NCBI GenBank assembly: GCA_022826125.1 | Contig: JAJDVM010000035.1 | Coordinates: 1 to 59,670 of the forward strand | Length of the DNA stretch: 59,670 bases | Direction of reading: 5' to 3' | From: Defluviicoccus sp. | GTDB taxonomy: Bacteria; Pseudomonadota; Alphaproteobacteria; MPNO01 | Part shown: positions 18,459 through 28,800 of the stretch, in pieces | Layout: each line of letters opens with the position of its first letter | How positions within the stretch are numbered: position 1 is the stretch's first letter | Program-made: the position numbers and the translations under genes | The notes under the pieces: generated by a model | What the model was told of the DNA's origin: nothing | What the model saw: the letters and a program-made list of their open reading frames with translations, nothing else | The model's database searches: none

Positions 18459-19634
18459 TTAGGTCACGAGACCGACGATAAAGTCGACGATCCGCAACTG
18501 CAGCAGGTCGTTCCAAGTCACGAATACCATAAGGCCCAGCACCATGGCGATCCCCATGCGATAGCCGTACTCGCGGGCCCGTTCGCCGAGCGGCCGTCCC
18601 GCCAGGGCTTCGATCGCATAGAACATCAGGTGTCCGCCATCCAGCATCGGGATCGGAAACAGGTTGATCAGCCCCAGATTGATCGACAGCGCGGCCAGAA
18701 AAATCAGCATGCTGACCGCGCCCGCCTGCCACACGTCGCCGGAAATTTGCGCGATCCTCAGAGGACCGCCGAGTTCGCTCGTGTCGCGGGTTCCGGCGAA
18801 CATTTGCCCGAGGGCCTGGAATATGTCTCCGATCATGCGGAACATTTCGCCGGTACCGCGAAGCACTGCGCTCGCGGGGTCGTGACGGACGATCCGGAAC
18901 CCGCCCCCGCTCCGCGATACGCCCAGGCGACCGATCTTCTCGTTCCTGGCCGGACCCTCGGTGAGCCGGACCGTGTCGGGCACCGCGAACAGCGTCACCC
19001 GATCGCCGTTCCGCTCCACCTCGATTCGAAGCCGGAAGCCCGCCGACATACGGACGATACGGACGACTTGCTCGAAACGTTCGATCTCGGTGTCGTCGAT
19101 GCGGACGATCACGTCGCCGGGCTCGATCCCGGCGCGCGCGGCGGCGCTGCCTTCCATTACCGAGGTGATGTTCGCCGGCGTCGAACGCTCGCCGACGGTC
19201 GCGAAGATGCCGGCAAGGACGACCACGGCAAACAGGAAGTTGGCGAAGGGGCCCGCGAACACGATTGCCGCGCGGCGCCAAAGCGACTTGGTATGGAACG
19301 AGACGCGTTCTTCCTCGGGGCTTAGCCCGTCCTCGTCTCGGGCCTCGCCCGCCGCCGGCGGCAGCATTTCGCCGAACATCTTCACGTAGCCGCCGACCGG
19401 TATCCAGCTCAGCTTCCAGCGCGTCCCGCGTGAATCGGTCCAGCCGTAAATTTCCGAGCCGAAACCCACGGAGAACACTTCCACCCGGACGCCGCACCAG
19501 CGGGCAACGAGGTAGTGGCCCATTTCATGCACGAACACGAGAACCGTGATCGCAACCAGAAAGGGAACCACGTAATCGTGAAGAAAGGCCAGGAAGGGGA
19601 GGACGATATCCACGCCGCTGCTCAAGAAATCCAT
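18459..19634 (-). CDS. rseP: Site-2 zinc metalloprotease RseP
   Basis: A 391-residue intramembrane protease (M50) that cleaves membrane anti-sigma factors and signal-peptide remnants. The zinc site HEMGH is at residues 36-40 inside the first membrane helix. A PDZ region sits near 130-210 (SAAARAGIEPGDVIVRID), and the third ligand motif NLFPIPMLDGGHL lies near the C-terminus. It has one clear PDZ domain rather than the two of E. coli, and the length of 391 is usual for alphaproteobacteria. It lies 24 bases after dxr. Confidence 0.95.
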   Translation of the reverse strand: MDFLSSGVDIVLPFLAFLHDYVVPFLVAITVLVFVHEMGHYLVARWCGVRVEVFSVGFGSEIYGWTDSRGTRWKLSWIPVGGYVKMFGEMLPPAAGEARDEDGLSPEEERVSFHTKSLWRRAAIVFAGPFANFLFAVVVLAGIFATVGERSTPANITSVMEGSAAARAGIEPGDVIVRIDDTEIERFEQVVRIVRMSAGFRLRIEVERNGDRVTLFAVPDTVRLTEGPARNEKIGRLGVSRSGGGFRIVRHDPASAVLRGTGEMFRMIGDIFQALGQMFAGTRDTSELGGPLRIAQISGDVWQAGAVSMLIFLAALSINLGLINLFPIPMLDGGHLMFYAIEALAGRPLGERAREYGYRMGIAMVLGLMVFVTWNDLLQLRIVDFIVGLVT

Positions 19635-19658
19635 CGGTATTGCCGTTCCGACGCGGCG

Positions 19659-20840
19659 CTAGGCACGCGTGGGCACGGGCTCCATGAACGCTCTGGCGCG
19701 TTCCCGCGCAAGCCGGTCCGCTTCCCGCACTTCTTCGAGGCTCCCGGCCTCCGTCCCCGGGAAGGCCTCGAGAACCCCTTCCACTGTACGCGCTATGTCG
19801 AGGAACCCGATGCGGCCATCCAGGAAGCGCTCCACGGCCTCCTCGTTGGCGGCGTTCAGCACCGTCGGGGCGATGCCTCCGGCGACCAGCGACTCCCGCG
19901 CCAGGCGGAGCGCCGGAAACCGGTCTGGATCGGGTTTTTCGAAGTCAAGCCTCGCCACGGCGCTGAGATCGAGCCGCTCGCTCGGGGTCCTCATCCGCTC
20001 CGGCCAGGCGAGCGCGTACGAAATGGGGATGCGCATGTCGGGCGTGCCGAGCTGGGCAAGCACCGAACCGTCGACATAGGCGACCATCGAATGGACGATA
20101 GACTGCGGGTGAACCACGATCTCGATCCGGTCCGCGGGAAGACCGAACAGGTGGTACGCTTCTATCAGCTCCAGCCCCTTGTTCATCATGGTGGCGGAAT
20201 CGACGGATATCTTTGCCCCCATGTCCCAGTTGGGATGAGCGACCGCTTCTTTCGGGGTGGCTCGCGCGATGTCGGCCATCGACCAGATCCGGAACGGGCC
20301 GCCGGAAGCGGTCAGTATGATTTTCTCAATCGAATTCGGCGCTTCGGACGCGAACACCTGATAGATCGCGTTGTGTTCCGAATCGACGGGAAGCAACGTG
20401 GCCCCGCTTGCCTCGACCTCGCGCATGAACAGGGAACCCGCGCACACCAGGCATTCCTTGTTGGCGAGACCGACGATCGCGCCGCGGCTAACGGCGGCGA
20501 GCGTGGGGGCGAGCCCGGCGGCCCCGACGATACCCGCCATCACCCAGTCCGATTGCCGGCCGGCGGCTTCGACCAGAGCTTCGCTGCCCGCCGCGCACTC
20601 GATTCCCGTTCCGCTCAGTGCATCTTCAAGCGCACGATAACGTGACGGGTCCGCAATGACGACAAGCCCCGCTCCCAGCCGCTTCGCCTGATCCGCGAGA
20701 AGCTCGGCGTTCGTGTTCGCGGTCAGCGCGATCACCTTGAACCTGTCCGGCTGCCGCTCGATCAGGTCGATCGTGCTGCAACCGATGGATCCGGTAGAGC
20801 CGAGGATGGTCACCGACCGCGGCGCGCCGGGCGTCACCAT
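19659..20840 (-). CDS. dxr: 1-deoxy-D-xylulose 5-phosphate reductoisomerase
   Basis: A 393-residue NADPH-dependent enzyme of the MEP isoprenoid pathway. The NADPH loop ILGSTGSIGCST is at the N-terminus, and the metal-binding motif PVDSEHNAIYQ and the flexible-loop region SGGPFRIW follow. Its start overlaps the end of cdsA by seven bases, suggesting coupled translation. The product feeds UppS, encoded three genes upstream in the run. Confidence 0.96.
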   Translation of the reverse strand: MVTPGAPRSVTILGSTGSIGCSTIDLIERQPDRFKVIALTANTNAELLADQAKRLGAGLVVIADPSRYRALEDALSGTGIECAAGSEALVEAAGRQSDWVMAGIVGAAGLAPTLAAVSRGAIVGLANKECLVCAGSLFMREVEASGATLLPVDSEHNAIYQVFASEAPNSIEKIILTASGGPFRIWSMADIARATPKEAVAHPNWDMGAKISVDSATMMNKGLELIEAYHLFGLPADRIEIVVHPQSIVHSMVAYVDGSVLAQLGTPDMRIPISYALAWPERMRTPSERLDLSAVARLDFEKPDPDRFPALRLARESLVAGGIAPTVLNAANEEAVERFLDGRIGFLDIARTVEGVLEAFPGTEAGSLEEVREADRLARERARAFMEPVPTRA

Positions 20841-21652
20841 GCGAAAATCCCGGTATTGCTGGCCAGGACCAGGGCGACCAGCGCGGGAGCGGTAATCAGC
20901 ATACCGTCAAGCCGGTCCAGCACGCCCCCGTGGCCGGGAATCAGGTTGCTCGCATCCTTGACCCCGAAGCGCCGCTTGACGCAGGAAATCGCCAGATCGC
21001 CCACCTGAGCGACGATTGCCACGCTGGCGCCGAGCAGACACAGCAGCCATGGAGTCCGCGCGCCGGTCCACTCGGCGAAGGCAAGCCCCCAGACCGCGGT
21101 AACCGCGACGGCGCCGAGCAGTCCGGACCAGGTCTTGTGCGGGCTTATCCGAGGAGCGAGGCGCGCCCCGCCCACCAGCCCGCCGATAGAGAACGCCGCA
21201 ATGTCGGTCATCCAGATCGCGCCGATCAGCCAGAGAGCCGTCTCGAAGCCATCCGTCGGGAGGCCGCGGAGCCACATCAGCGCCGCGCAGGGCACGCCTA
21301 TCACGATCGGTCCGGCCGAGATCCAGGCCGGGTGGCTTCGGCGCGAGGCGGCTGCGGCGTAGTAGGCGGCGAGGCTTCCCAGCACCAGCGCGGCGCTGAC
21401 GATATCGAAGCGTCGGCTCCATGCCGCGACCCCCGCCACCGCGAGACTGAGGATTACGGCCCAGCCGCTGAACCCGAAGCGATGGTCTCCGCAAATGCGG
21501 TCCCATTCCCAGGCCATCGCCACTGCCGCGACGGTCAGGACGATCTCGATGAAGGGCGATCCGAAATAGAGCGCGAGGAGCGCGACAGGCGCCAGGACCA
21601 GGGCGGACAGAGTTCGCTTTCCGAGTTCGGCGTGGCCTAGGCTAGCCAACAC
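20834..21652 (-). CDS. cdsA: Phosphatidate cytidylyltransferase
   Basis: A 272-residue membrane enzyme that makes CDP-diacylglycerol, the precursor of all phospholipids. Several hydrophobic helices fill the protein. The complete family signature lies at the C-terminal end: SCVKRRFGVKDASNLIPGHG followed by GVLDRLDG. It overlaps uppS by 11 bases at its start and dxr by seven at its end. Confidence 0.96.
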   Translation of the reverse strand: MLASLGHAELGKRTLSALVLAPVALLALYFGSPFIEIVLTVAAVAMAWEWDRICGDHRFGFSGWAVILSLAVAGVAAWSRRFDIVSAALVLGSLAAYYAAAASRRSHPAWISAGPIVIGVPCAALMWLRGLPTDGFETALWLIGAIWMTDIAAFSIGGLVGGARLAPRISPHKTWSGLLGAVAVTAVWGLAFAEWTGARTPWLLCLLGASVAIVAQVGDLAISCVKRRFGVKDASNLIPGHGGVLDRLDGMLITAPALVALVLASNTGIFAW

Positions 21653-22376
21653 GGGTCATTCCGAACCGCCGGTCGCGCCGATGGAATTCGCGAACGGCGA
21701 CAACGAAGTCTTCGCGAGAGAAATCCGGCCAGAGAGTATCCAGGAACACCATCTCGGCATAAGCGCACTGCCACAGAAGGAAGTTGCTGATCCGCTTTTC
21801 TCCGCTGGTGCGGATTACGAGGTCGGGGTCGGGAATGTTCGCCGTGAACAACTCGCGGCTCAGCGCCGCTTCGTCGATCCCCGCCGGGTCTATTTCGCCG
21901 GATGCGGCCCGCTCGGCCAGCCGTCGCGCCGCTTGCGCGATTTCCTGCCGTCCGCTGTAGCTCAGCGCGATCGTCAGCGTGAGCCCGGAATTGCGGCGCG
22001 TACGTTGCTCGGCCATATGGAGCAAGGTCACGATGTCGTCCGCGAGCCGGGAGCGGTCACCGATGAAGAGGATCCGGACGCCCTGACGATCGAGCTCTTC
22101 GACTTCCCGCCGGAGATACCGTCGCAGGAGGCCCATCAGGTCCTCGATCTCCCGTAGCGGGCGGCTCCAGTTCTCGTTCGAAAACCCGTAGAGCGTCAGG
22201 TAGGAGATACCGAGCTCCGCCGCGCTCGTGACCGCGCGTCTCGCCGCCTCCACCCCCTCCTGGTGTCCGGCGGCTCGATCCAGACCCCGAGATTCGGCCC
22301 AGCGCCCGTTGCCGTCCATGATCACCGCGACATGGGTCGGTGGCGCCTCGTCGGAATATGAGAGGGCGGGCTCCAT
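21642..22376 (-). CDS. uppS: Undecaprenyl diphosphate synthase
   Basis: A 244-residue cis-prenyltransferase that makes the C55 lipid carrier for peptidoglycan and polysaccharides. The start at 22376 gives MEPALSYSDEAPPTHVAVIM, running into the catalytic motif MDGNGRWA. The distal motif RTSGEKRISNFLLWQCAYAE is complete. The longer frame to 22733 is the frr shadow. It begins five bases after frr. Confidence 0.96.
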   Translation of the reverse strand: MEPALSYSDEAPPTHVAVIMDGNGRWAESRGLDRAAGHQEGVEAARRAVTSAAELGISYLTLYGFSNENWSRPLREIEDLMGLLRRYLRREVEELDRQGVRILFIGDRSRLADDIVTLLHMAEQRTRRNSGLTLTIALSYSGRQEIAQAARRLAERAASGEIDPAGIDEAALSRELFTANIPDPDLVIRTSGEKRISNFLLWQCAYAEMVFLDTLWPDFSREDFVVAVREFHRRDRRFGMTRVG

Positions 22377-22381
22377 CGCGC

Positions 22382-22939
22382 TCAAACCTGCAGTATCTCC
22401 GACTCCTTGGTGGACAACGCATCGTCGATCGCCGCGATGGTCGTATCCGTCAATTGCTGGATTTCGGTCGACCAAGCGCGTTGTTCGTCCTGCGAAATCT
22501 CGCCGCCTTTCTCCATTTTTCTGAAGCGGTCGATGCCGTCGCGCCGGACGTTGCGGACCGCGACCCGGGCCTGTTCGGCGTACTTGTTCGCGACCTTGGT
22601 GAGCTCGACGCGGCGTTCCTCGGTCAATTGCGGGATCGGAACCCTGATGACGTTGCCTTCGGTCTGGGGGTTGAGCCCGAGCCCCGAATCGCGAATCGCC
22701 TTTTCGACCGCGCCGACCTGGCTTTGGTCCCACACCTGGACGGTCAGCATCCGCGGGTCGGGAACGCCGATCGTTCCGACCTGGTTTATCGGCATCTTGC
22801 TGCCATAGGCGTCGACGGTCAGCGGCTCCAGGAGCGCGGCCGAGGCCCGGCCGGTCCTGAGACCCGCGAATTCGCGCCGGAGCGCCTCGACGGCGCCGTT
22901 CATGCGCCGTTCGATATCGGAGAGTTCAGGATCCGCCAC
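22382..22939 (-). CDS. frr: Ribosome recycling factor
   Basis: A 185-residue factor that, with EF-G, splits the ribosome after termination. Length and features are standard: [20 protein letters not shown] at the N-terminus, then [12 protein letters not shown] and [12 protein letters not shown]. It overlaps the 3' end of pyrH by 14 bases, in the conserved tsf-pyrH-frr order. Confidence 0.97.
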   Translation of the reverse strand: MADPELSDIERRMNGAVEALRREFAGLRTGRASAALLEPLTVDAYGSKMPINQVGTIGVPDPRMLTVQVWDQSQVGAVEKAIRDSGLGLNPQTEGNVIRVPIPQLTEERRVELTKVANKYAEQARVAVRNVRRDGIDRFRKMEKGGEISQDEQRAWSTEIQQLTDTTIAAIDDALSTKESEILQV

Positions 22940-23714
22940 GGTTTTGGTCCCCTTCGGCGATTAAGGTATAGGTCCCGTCGCCCGCCACGATGTCGGCGAG
23001 CGCCCCCGAAGTTTGTAGCGAAAACACCAGAATTGGTATCCCGTTTTCGCGCGCCAGCGAGATGGCCGAAGCGTCCATGACCTTCAGGTCGCGCGACAGG
23101 ACGTCGAGATAGCTGAGCCTGTCGTAGCGCACCGCGTCGCGATCGAGTTTGGGATCGGCGGAATACACCCCGTCCACCTGAGTACCCTTGAAGAGCGCGT
23201 CGCAGCCCGTTTCGCTGGCCCTGAGCGCGGCCGCGGTATCGGTCGTGAAGAACGGGTTCCCGGTGCCGGCGGCGCAGATGACCACCCGGCCTTTCTCCAT
23301 GTGCCGGATCGCGCGTCTTCGGATATACGGCTCGCAAACCGATTCCATGCGTATCGCGGAAAGCACCCTAGTGACGACGCCGTGCTGTTCCAGCACGCCC
23401 TGCAGGGCGAGCGCGTTCATCACGGTCGCCAGCATGCCGATGTAATCGGCCGTCGCCTGCTCCATGCCCTGCGCGGTTCCGGAGACGCCGCGGAATATGT
23501 TTCCGCCCCCGATCACGATGCAAAGCTGGACCCCGAGCCCGACGATCGAGCGGACCTCGAGCGCGATCCGCTCCACGGTGGCGTGATCGAGCCCATACTG
23601 CCCAGGGCCCATCAGGGCCTCTCCGGAAAGCTTGAGCAGTATGCGCTTGTAGGTCACGGTCCGGACGGCCTCTCTTCGTTCCAGGTCGGGGGGGCGATCG
23701 GCGCGACGGTTCAC
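22926..23714 (-). CDS. pyrH: UMP kinase
   Basis: A 262-residue amino-acid-kinase-fold enzyme that phosphorylates UMP. The core starts [15 protein letters not shown] near residue 23, with [11 protein letters not shown] and [14 protein letters not shown] later. The ATG at 23714 overlaps the tsf stop as ATGA. An internal GTG just before YKRIL would give the more usual 240 or so residues, so the true N-terminus could be shorter. Confidence 0.95.
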   Translation of the reverse strand: MNRRADRPPDLERREAVRTVTYKRILLKLSGEALMGPGQYGLDHATVERIALEVRSIVGLGVQLCIVIGGGNIFRGVSGTAQGMEQATADYIGMLATVMNALALQGVLEQHGVVTRVLSAIRMESVCEPYIRRRAIRHMEKGRVVICAAGTGNPFFTTDTAAALRASETGCDALFKGTQVDGVYSADPKLDRDAVRYDRLSYLDVLSRDLKVMDASAISLARENGIPILVFSLQTSGALADIVAGDGTYTLIAEGDQNRGGS

Positions 23715-24631
23715 CCGCCGGCAGTTGCCGCGACCTCGGCCGCGAAGTCGTCTTCCTTCTTTTCGATTCCCTCGCCCAGCATGAAGCGGTGAAAACCGGT
23801 TATTGAGACCGGCGCACCGATTTCGCCGGCGAGGGTCTCCACCGCCTTGGAAATCTTGGATTCGCCGTCGATGACGAAGGTCTGCTCGAGCAGGACCGAT
23901 TCCTCATAGAACTTCTTCAGGCGGCCCTCGACCATCTTTTCGATGATGTTTTCCGGCCGTCCGCTGGCGCGCGCCTGCTCGGTCAGTACCGTCCGCTCCC
24001 GGTCGAGCGCGGCGGAGTCGATGCCCTCGATCGCGGTCCATTGCGGGCTTGCGGCGGCCACATGCATCGCGAGCTGGCGCGCGAACCGGTCGAGGCTCTC
24101 CGACCTGTCCGAAGACTCCAGGCCTACCAGCACCCCGATCCGTCCGAGCCCCGGCGCGACGCTGTTATGGACGTAGCTGCCGACCGTGCCGCTTTCCACC
24201 GAAAGCCGCTCGACGCGCCGGAGAGACATGTTTTCGCCGATCCTCGCGATCAGGTCGGTCAGCTGGGACGCGACCGTCCCCTCCCCTATTTTGGCCTCGC
24301 CCAATGAGTCGACCGTCCCGTCCGTTTCCAGCGCGATGCCGGCCACGTCCCGCACGAAATCCTGGAAGTCGTCGTTGCGGCCGACGAAATCCGTCTCGGC
24401 GTTGATCTCGACCAGCGCGCCCCGGTTGCCTTCCGTGGCGACCGCGATCAACCCTTCGGCGGCGACGCGCCCGGCCTTCTTGGCCGCGGCGGCGAGCCCG
24501 TTCTTGCGTAGCCAGTCGACCGCGTCGTCGATATCTCCTGCCGACTCGGTCAGAGCCTTTTTGCAATCCATCATGCCGGCACCGGTCTTGTCGCGAAGCG
24601 TCTTGACCAGGGCCGCGGTAATCTGCGCCAT
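23711..24631 (-). CDS. tsf: Elongation factor Ts
   Basis: A 306-residue guanine-nucleotide exchange factor for EF-Tu. The N-terminal UBA-like part carries [16 protein letters not shown], the switch signature. The interaction motif ETDFVGRND is present, and the second signature region is typical. It follows rpsB after 78 bases in which I see no clear terminator, and it overlaps pyrH by four bases. Confidence 0.97.
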   Translation of the reverse strand: MAQITAALVKTLRDKTGAGMMDCKKALTESAGDIDDAVDWLRKNGLAAAAKKAGRVAAEGLIAVATEGNRGALVEINAETDFVGRNDDFQDFVRDVAGIALETDGTVDSLGEAKIGEGTVASQLTDLIARIGENMSLRRVERLSVESGTVGSYVHNSVAPGLGRIGVLVGLESSDRSESLDRFARQLAMHVAAASPQWTAIEGIDSAALDRERTVLTEQARASGRPENIIEKMVEGRLKKFYEESVLLEQTFVIDGESKISKAVETLAGEIGAPVSITGFHRFMLGEGIEKKEDDFAAEVAATAGG

Positions 24632-24709
24632 CGTGTCCTCTTCAGCTTTCGGAAACCCTGGACGGGCCCGGTGTCAAACAAAGCGCCCCGCGGATGCGGA
24701 CGGCTCCCG

Positions 24710-25642
24710 TCAGGCCGAGGCCGCGCTTTCTTCCGCTTCCGCGGCGGGCTCGGCCGCCGGGTCGCCGGCTTCCGTATCGGGTTCGGGCTCGGGCTCCCCG
24801 GTCTCCTCGGCCTCACCCTTTCCCTCGGCCTCCAAAGCCTCGCCCTCTCCTTCGACCTCCGAAGCCTCACCCTCTCCTTTGGCTTCGACATCCCCGGGAA
24901 GGTCCTCGATGGGCGCCTCCTCCGATTCGCCGATGTCGCTGCCGCTCGCGATCGCTTCCTGCTGCAGGCCGTCGAGCACCGCCCTGGAGACAAGGTCGCA
25001 ATAGAGCGCGATCGAGCGAATGGCGTCGTCGTTCCCGGGAACTGCGTATGAGATGCCGTCCGGGTCGGAATTGCTGTCTATGATGCCCACCACAGGGATG
25101 TTGAGCTTCTTCGCCTCCTTGATCGCGATCGATTCCTTGTTCGTATCGACGACGAACAGGATGTCCGGAAGGCCGCCCATCTCCTTGATGCCTCCCAGCG
25201 CTCGTTGGAGCTTTTCCCGCTCGCGGGTAAGGCCCAGAAGTTCCTTCTTGGTCAGCCCGCTTTCCTCGGTATCGAGGGTTTCGTCGAGATCGCGCAAGCG
25301 CTGGATGGAAGCGGTGATGGTTTTCCAGTTGGTCAGGGTGCCGCCGAGCCAGCGGTGGTTGACGAAGTACTGGCCGCAACGTCCGGCGGCGTCCGCGATC
25401 AACTCGCTCGCCTGGCGCTTGGTTCCGACGAACAGTATCCGACCGCCCGCGGCGGTGACTTCGCGAATCGCGGACAACGCTGCATAAAGCATCGGCATCG
25501 TCTGCTGCAGGTCGATGATGTGGATTCCGTTCCTGACGCCGAAGATGTAGGGCGACATCTTGGGGTTCCAGCGCTTTGTGTGGTGGCCGAAATGGACGCC
25601 GGCCTCCAGCAGTTGGCGCATGGTGAACTCGGGCATTGCCAT
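24710..25642 (-). CDS. rpsB: 30S ribosomal protein S2 with long acidic tail
   Basis: A 310-residue S2 protein. The start at 25642 ([20 protein letters not shown]) has AAGGACC about nine bases upstream; the longer frame to 25732 covers the promoter and is rejected. Residues 1 to about 245 form normal S2, including GTLTNWKTI and VDTNKE. The last 65 or so residues are an extra acidic, Glu/Ala/Gly/Pro-rich tail with an imperfect repeat. C-terminal extensions of S2 are known in some alphaproteobacteria, but the E. coli protein has only 241 residues. First gene of the run down to gloA. Confidence 0.96.
   Translation of the reverse strand: MAMPEFTMRQLLEAGVHFGHHTKRWNPKMSPYIFGVRNGIHIIDLQQTMPMLYAALSAIREVTAAGGRILFVGTKRQASELIADAAGRCGQYFVNHRWLGGTLTNWKTITASIQRLRDLDETLDTEESGLTKKELLGLTREREKLQRALGGIKEMGGLPDILFVVDTNKESIAIKEAKKLNIPVVGIIDSNSDPDGISYAVPGNDDAIRSIALYCDLVSRAVLDGLQQEAIASGSDIGESEEAPIEDLPGDVEAKGEGEASEVEGEGEALEAEGKGEAEETGEPEPEPDTEAGDPAAEPAAEAEESAASA
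24803..24877 (-). repeat. Imperfect acidic repeat in the RpsB tail
   Basis: Codons for about 25 residues repeat a short unit of the form GE(G)EA-E-EG ([25 protein letters not shown]). The DNA shows matching imperfect repeats of CTCxCCCTCTCC type on the + strand. Such a tract can change length by slippage. Confidence 0.6.
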
Positions 25643-25774
25643 GATCGTTGGTCCTTGTCCGGTTTTCCCTCCGCGGGCGTGCGGCCGAGGAAACGATGCG
25701 GTCGTTTTCCCCGCCGACCGGATGGAAGGCAATCCTGCTTTCCCGCGCCCGCGTGCGTTTTACGAAGCGCGGTT

Positions 25775-25803
25775 GTGATAAACCCGCGGGGTCCGGTTCG
25801 CAA
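25775..25803 (-). promoter_or_regulatory. rpsB promoter
   Basis: On the minus strand TTGCGA (25803-25798), a 17-base spacer and TATCAC (25780-25775) lie in the 193-base gap between dnaE and rpsB. This leaves a 5' leader of about 125 bases, long enough for S2 autoregulation, though I cannot identify a specific structure. Confidence 0.55.
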
Positions 25804-25835
25804 GCGAAATCGGGATCGCCGTCGGGCTTCCCAAC

Positions 25836-28800
25836 TCAGATTTCGCTGATTTCGCTCACGCCGACGAGCGCTCCAAGTGCCGGCAAGCCGTCCGCCGGAA
25901 CGCTGTAGCGTTCGGGGAGCTTCAGCTCGACTTCCCGTTCGCTTTCGATATCGATCACCAGGCTGACGCGGCCCCGGCCCCGCTTCCACCCCGCGATCTC
26001 GGACTTGAGGGTTTCGAGGCACGCAGGATCGGTCACCCTCACCAGCAGGCCCGTCTCCATCCCTTCGATCGCCCGGTCCAGGGATTCGATGCGTTGGGCG
26101 ATAAGTCGCAGCCCGTCGCCTTCGGTCCGCGACTCGCCAGTGATCAGCACCCTGCCGTTGGTTTCCAGCAGCTCGCGCGACTGGACCAGAAGGTCGCTGA
26201 ACACCACGACCTCGAAAGAGCCGGACGAATCGGTGAGGCCGACATAGGCGAACCGGCTTCCCTTGGAGGATGTGCGCTCCTGCCGCGCCGCGACGATCCC
26301 GGCAAGTCTGCACGTTCCAGCCCGTCCTCCGCGCGCGACCTCGCCGTACGGGACCACGCCAAGACGTTTCAGCCGGTGTTCGTACGCGTCCAGGGGATGA
26401 GCGGAAAGATAGAACCCGACCGCATCGAACTCATGATCGAGACGTTCCATCGCCGTCCAGTCGTCCACGTCGGGGCGCCGCCTGTCGACCGGCGGCATGC
26501 CATTCCCGTCCTCCCCGAAGAGGCTCGTCTGATTGCTCTCCCGGTCTTGCGCGGCCGCCTGTCCCAGGCGCACAAGGTGGTCGATCGTTTCGAAGAGTTG
26601 CCGCCGGTTCGGGTTGAGCGAGTCGAGCGCGCCCGCGCGAACGAGGTTTTCGAGCTGCTGGCGGTTCGCGAGCACCCCTCCGAGCCGTTGGGCGAAATCG
26701 AATTCGTCCTCGAAGGGGCCTCCGGTTTCCCGTTCGACGGCGAGGTCGGCCATCGCCTGTTCGCCCACCCTCCGGATTGCCGCCAGGGCGTATCGAATCG
26801 CTTTGGTCTCGTTGCCGTTGCGAACGATCTCGACGGTAAATGTCGCTTCCGAGCGGTTGATGTCGGGCGGCAGCAGGGGGATGTCGAGCCGCTGAAGCTC
26901 CTGGCGGATGACGGCGAGCTTGTCGGTGTTGCCGAGATCGATGGTCATCAGCGCGGCGAAGAACTCGACCGGGTGGTTCGCCTTGAGCCATGCGGTCTGG
27001 TAGGCGATCAGCGCGTAGGCCGCCGCGTGCGACTTGTTGAAGCCGTAGCCCGCGAACTTGTCCACTTGCTGGAAGATCTGGTTTGCTTTCGACTCGTCCA
27101 CGCCGCGGGCGACGGCGCCGTCCACGAAGGCGTCGCGCTGGGCGTCCATTTCGGCCTGGATCTTCTTGCCCATCGCGCGCCGCAATAGATCCGCCCGCGC
27201 GAGGCTGAAGCCCGAAAGCTTCTGGGCGATCTGCATGACCTGTTCCTGGTAGATGATGACCCCGAACGTCTCGCGCAGGATGTCTTCGAGGTCGGGGTGC
27301 AGGTAGTCAGGCTCCTCGCGGCCGTGCTTGCAGTTGTTGTAGCGCGGGATGTTGTCCATCGGCCCCGGGCGGTAGAGGGCGACCAGCGCGATGAGGTCCT
27401 CGAAGCAATCGGGCTTCATCTGGCGCAGCGCGTCGCGCATCCCGGCGCTTTCCATCTGGAACACGCCCGCCGTGTCGCCGCGGCCCAGCATGGCGTACGT
27501 CTTCTCGTCGTCGAATGGCAGGGCGAGCAGGTCGGGCCGTGCCTTCTCCGGCATGCGCTCAAGGGCTCGGTGAAGAACGGTCAGCGTCTTGAGGCCTAGG
27601 AAGTCGAATTTCACCAGCCCCGAAAGCTCGGTGTACTTCATCGAGAACTGGGTCGCGGGGAGGTCCGAGCGCGGGTCCCTGAAGAGCGGTACGAGGTCGG
27701 TCAGCGGCCGATCGCCGATCACCACGCCCGCCGCGTGGGTCGAGGCGTGGCGGTGAAGACCTTCCAGCGCCATGGCGAGATCGAGCAGCCGTGCCACCTG
27801 TTCGTCGCCGGCGCGGATCTCCCTCAACTGCGGCTCCTTTTCCAGCGCTTCCGCGAGGGTCGGCGGATGGGCTGGATTGAACGGGACCAGCTTCGAAATC
27901 CTGTCGACCTGGCCGTAGGGCATGCCGAGAACCCGTCCGACGTCGCGGATCGCGGCGCGCGCCTGAAGCGTCCCGAAGGTGATGATCTGGGCCACCCTGT
28001 CGGCACCGTACTTGTCTTGGACGTAGCGGATCACCTCGTCCCGGCGGTCCTGACAGAAATCGATGTCGAAGTCCGGCATCGACACTCGATCCGGGTTCAG
28101 GAAACGCTCGAAGAGGAGCCCGAAACGAAGCGGGTCGAGGTCGGTGATGGTCAGCGCCCAGGCGACCACCGATCCCGCGCCCGAACCGCGTCCTGGACCC
28201 ACCGGAATCCCTTGCTTCTTGGCCCACTGGATGAAGTCGGCGACGATCAGGAAGTAGCCTGGATAGCCCATCTCGATGATGGTCCGGAGCTCGAACTCCA
28301 AGCGTTCGCGGTAGGGTCTCGCCGTTTCTTCCCGATGCTCGTCCGTCGCGCCCTTGGCATAGACGCTCGCCTGCAGGCGCGCCTCCAGCCCCGCCTGCGC
28401 GGCGGCGGTCAGGGCCCCGGCTTCGTCATCTCCCTGCGAGGTTTCGAAGCGGGGAAGAATCGGCTCGCGCGGTTCGGGCATGAACGCGCAGCGTCTGGCG
28501 ATGGCCAACGTGTTGTCGAGCGCCTCGGGCAGATCGGCGAACAGCGCGCGCATCTCCTCGGCGCTCCGGAAACGATGGTCCACCGTGAGGCGCCGCCGGT
28601 CCTGCTCGGCGACATGCGTGCCCTCGGCTATGCACAAAAGCGCATCGTGCGCCTCGTGCATGGAAGCATCGGCAAAATAGGCTTCGTTGGTCGCGACCAG
28701 CGGCAGATCGTGGCTCATCGCGAAGTCGATCAGGTCGTCCTCGATACGGCGCTCGATCTCCTCGCCGTGGCGCGTGAGCTCGATATAGAGCCGGTCCGGA

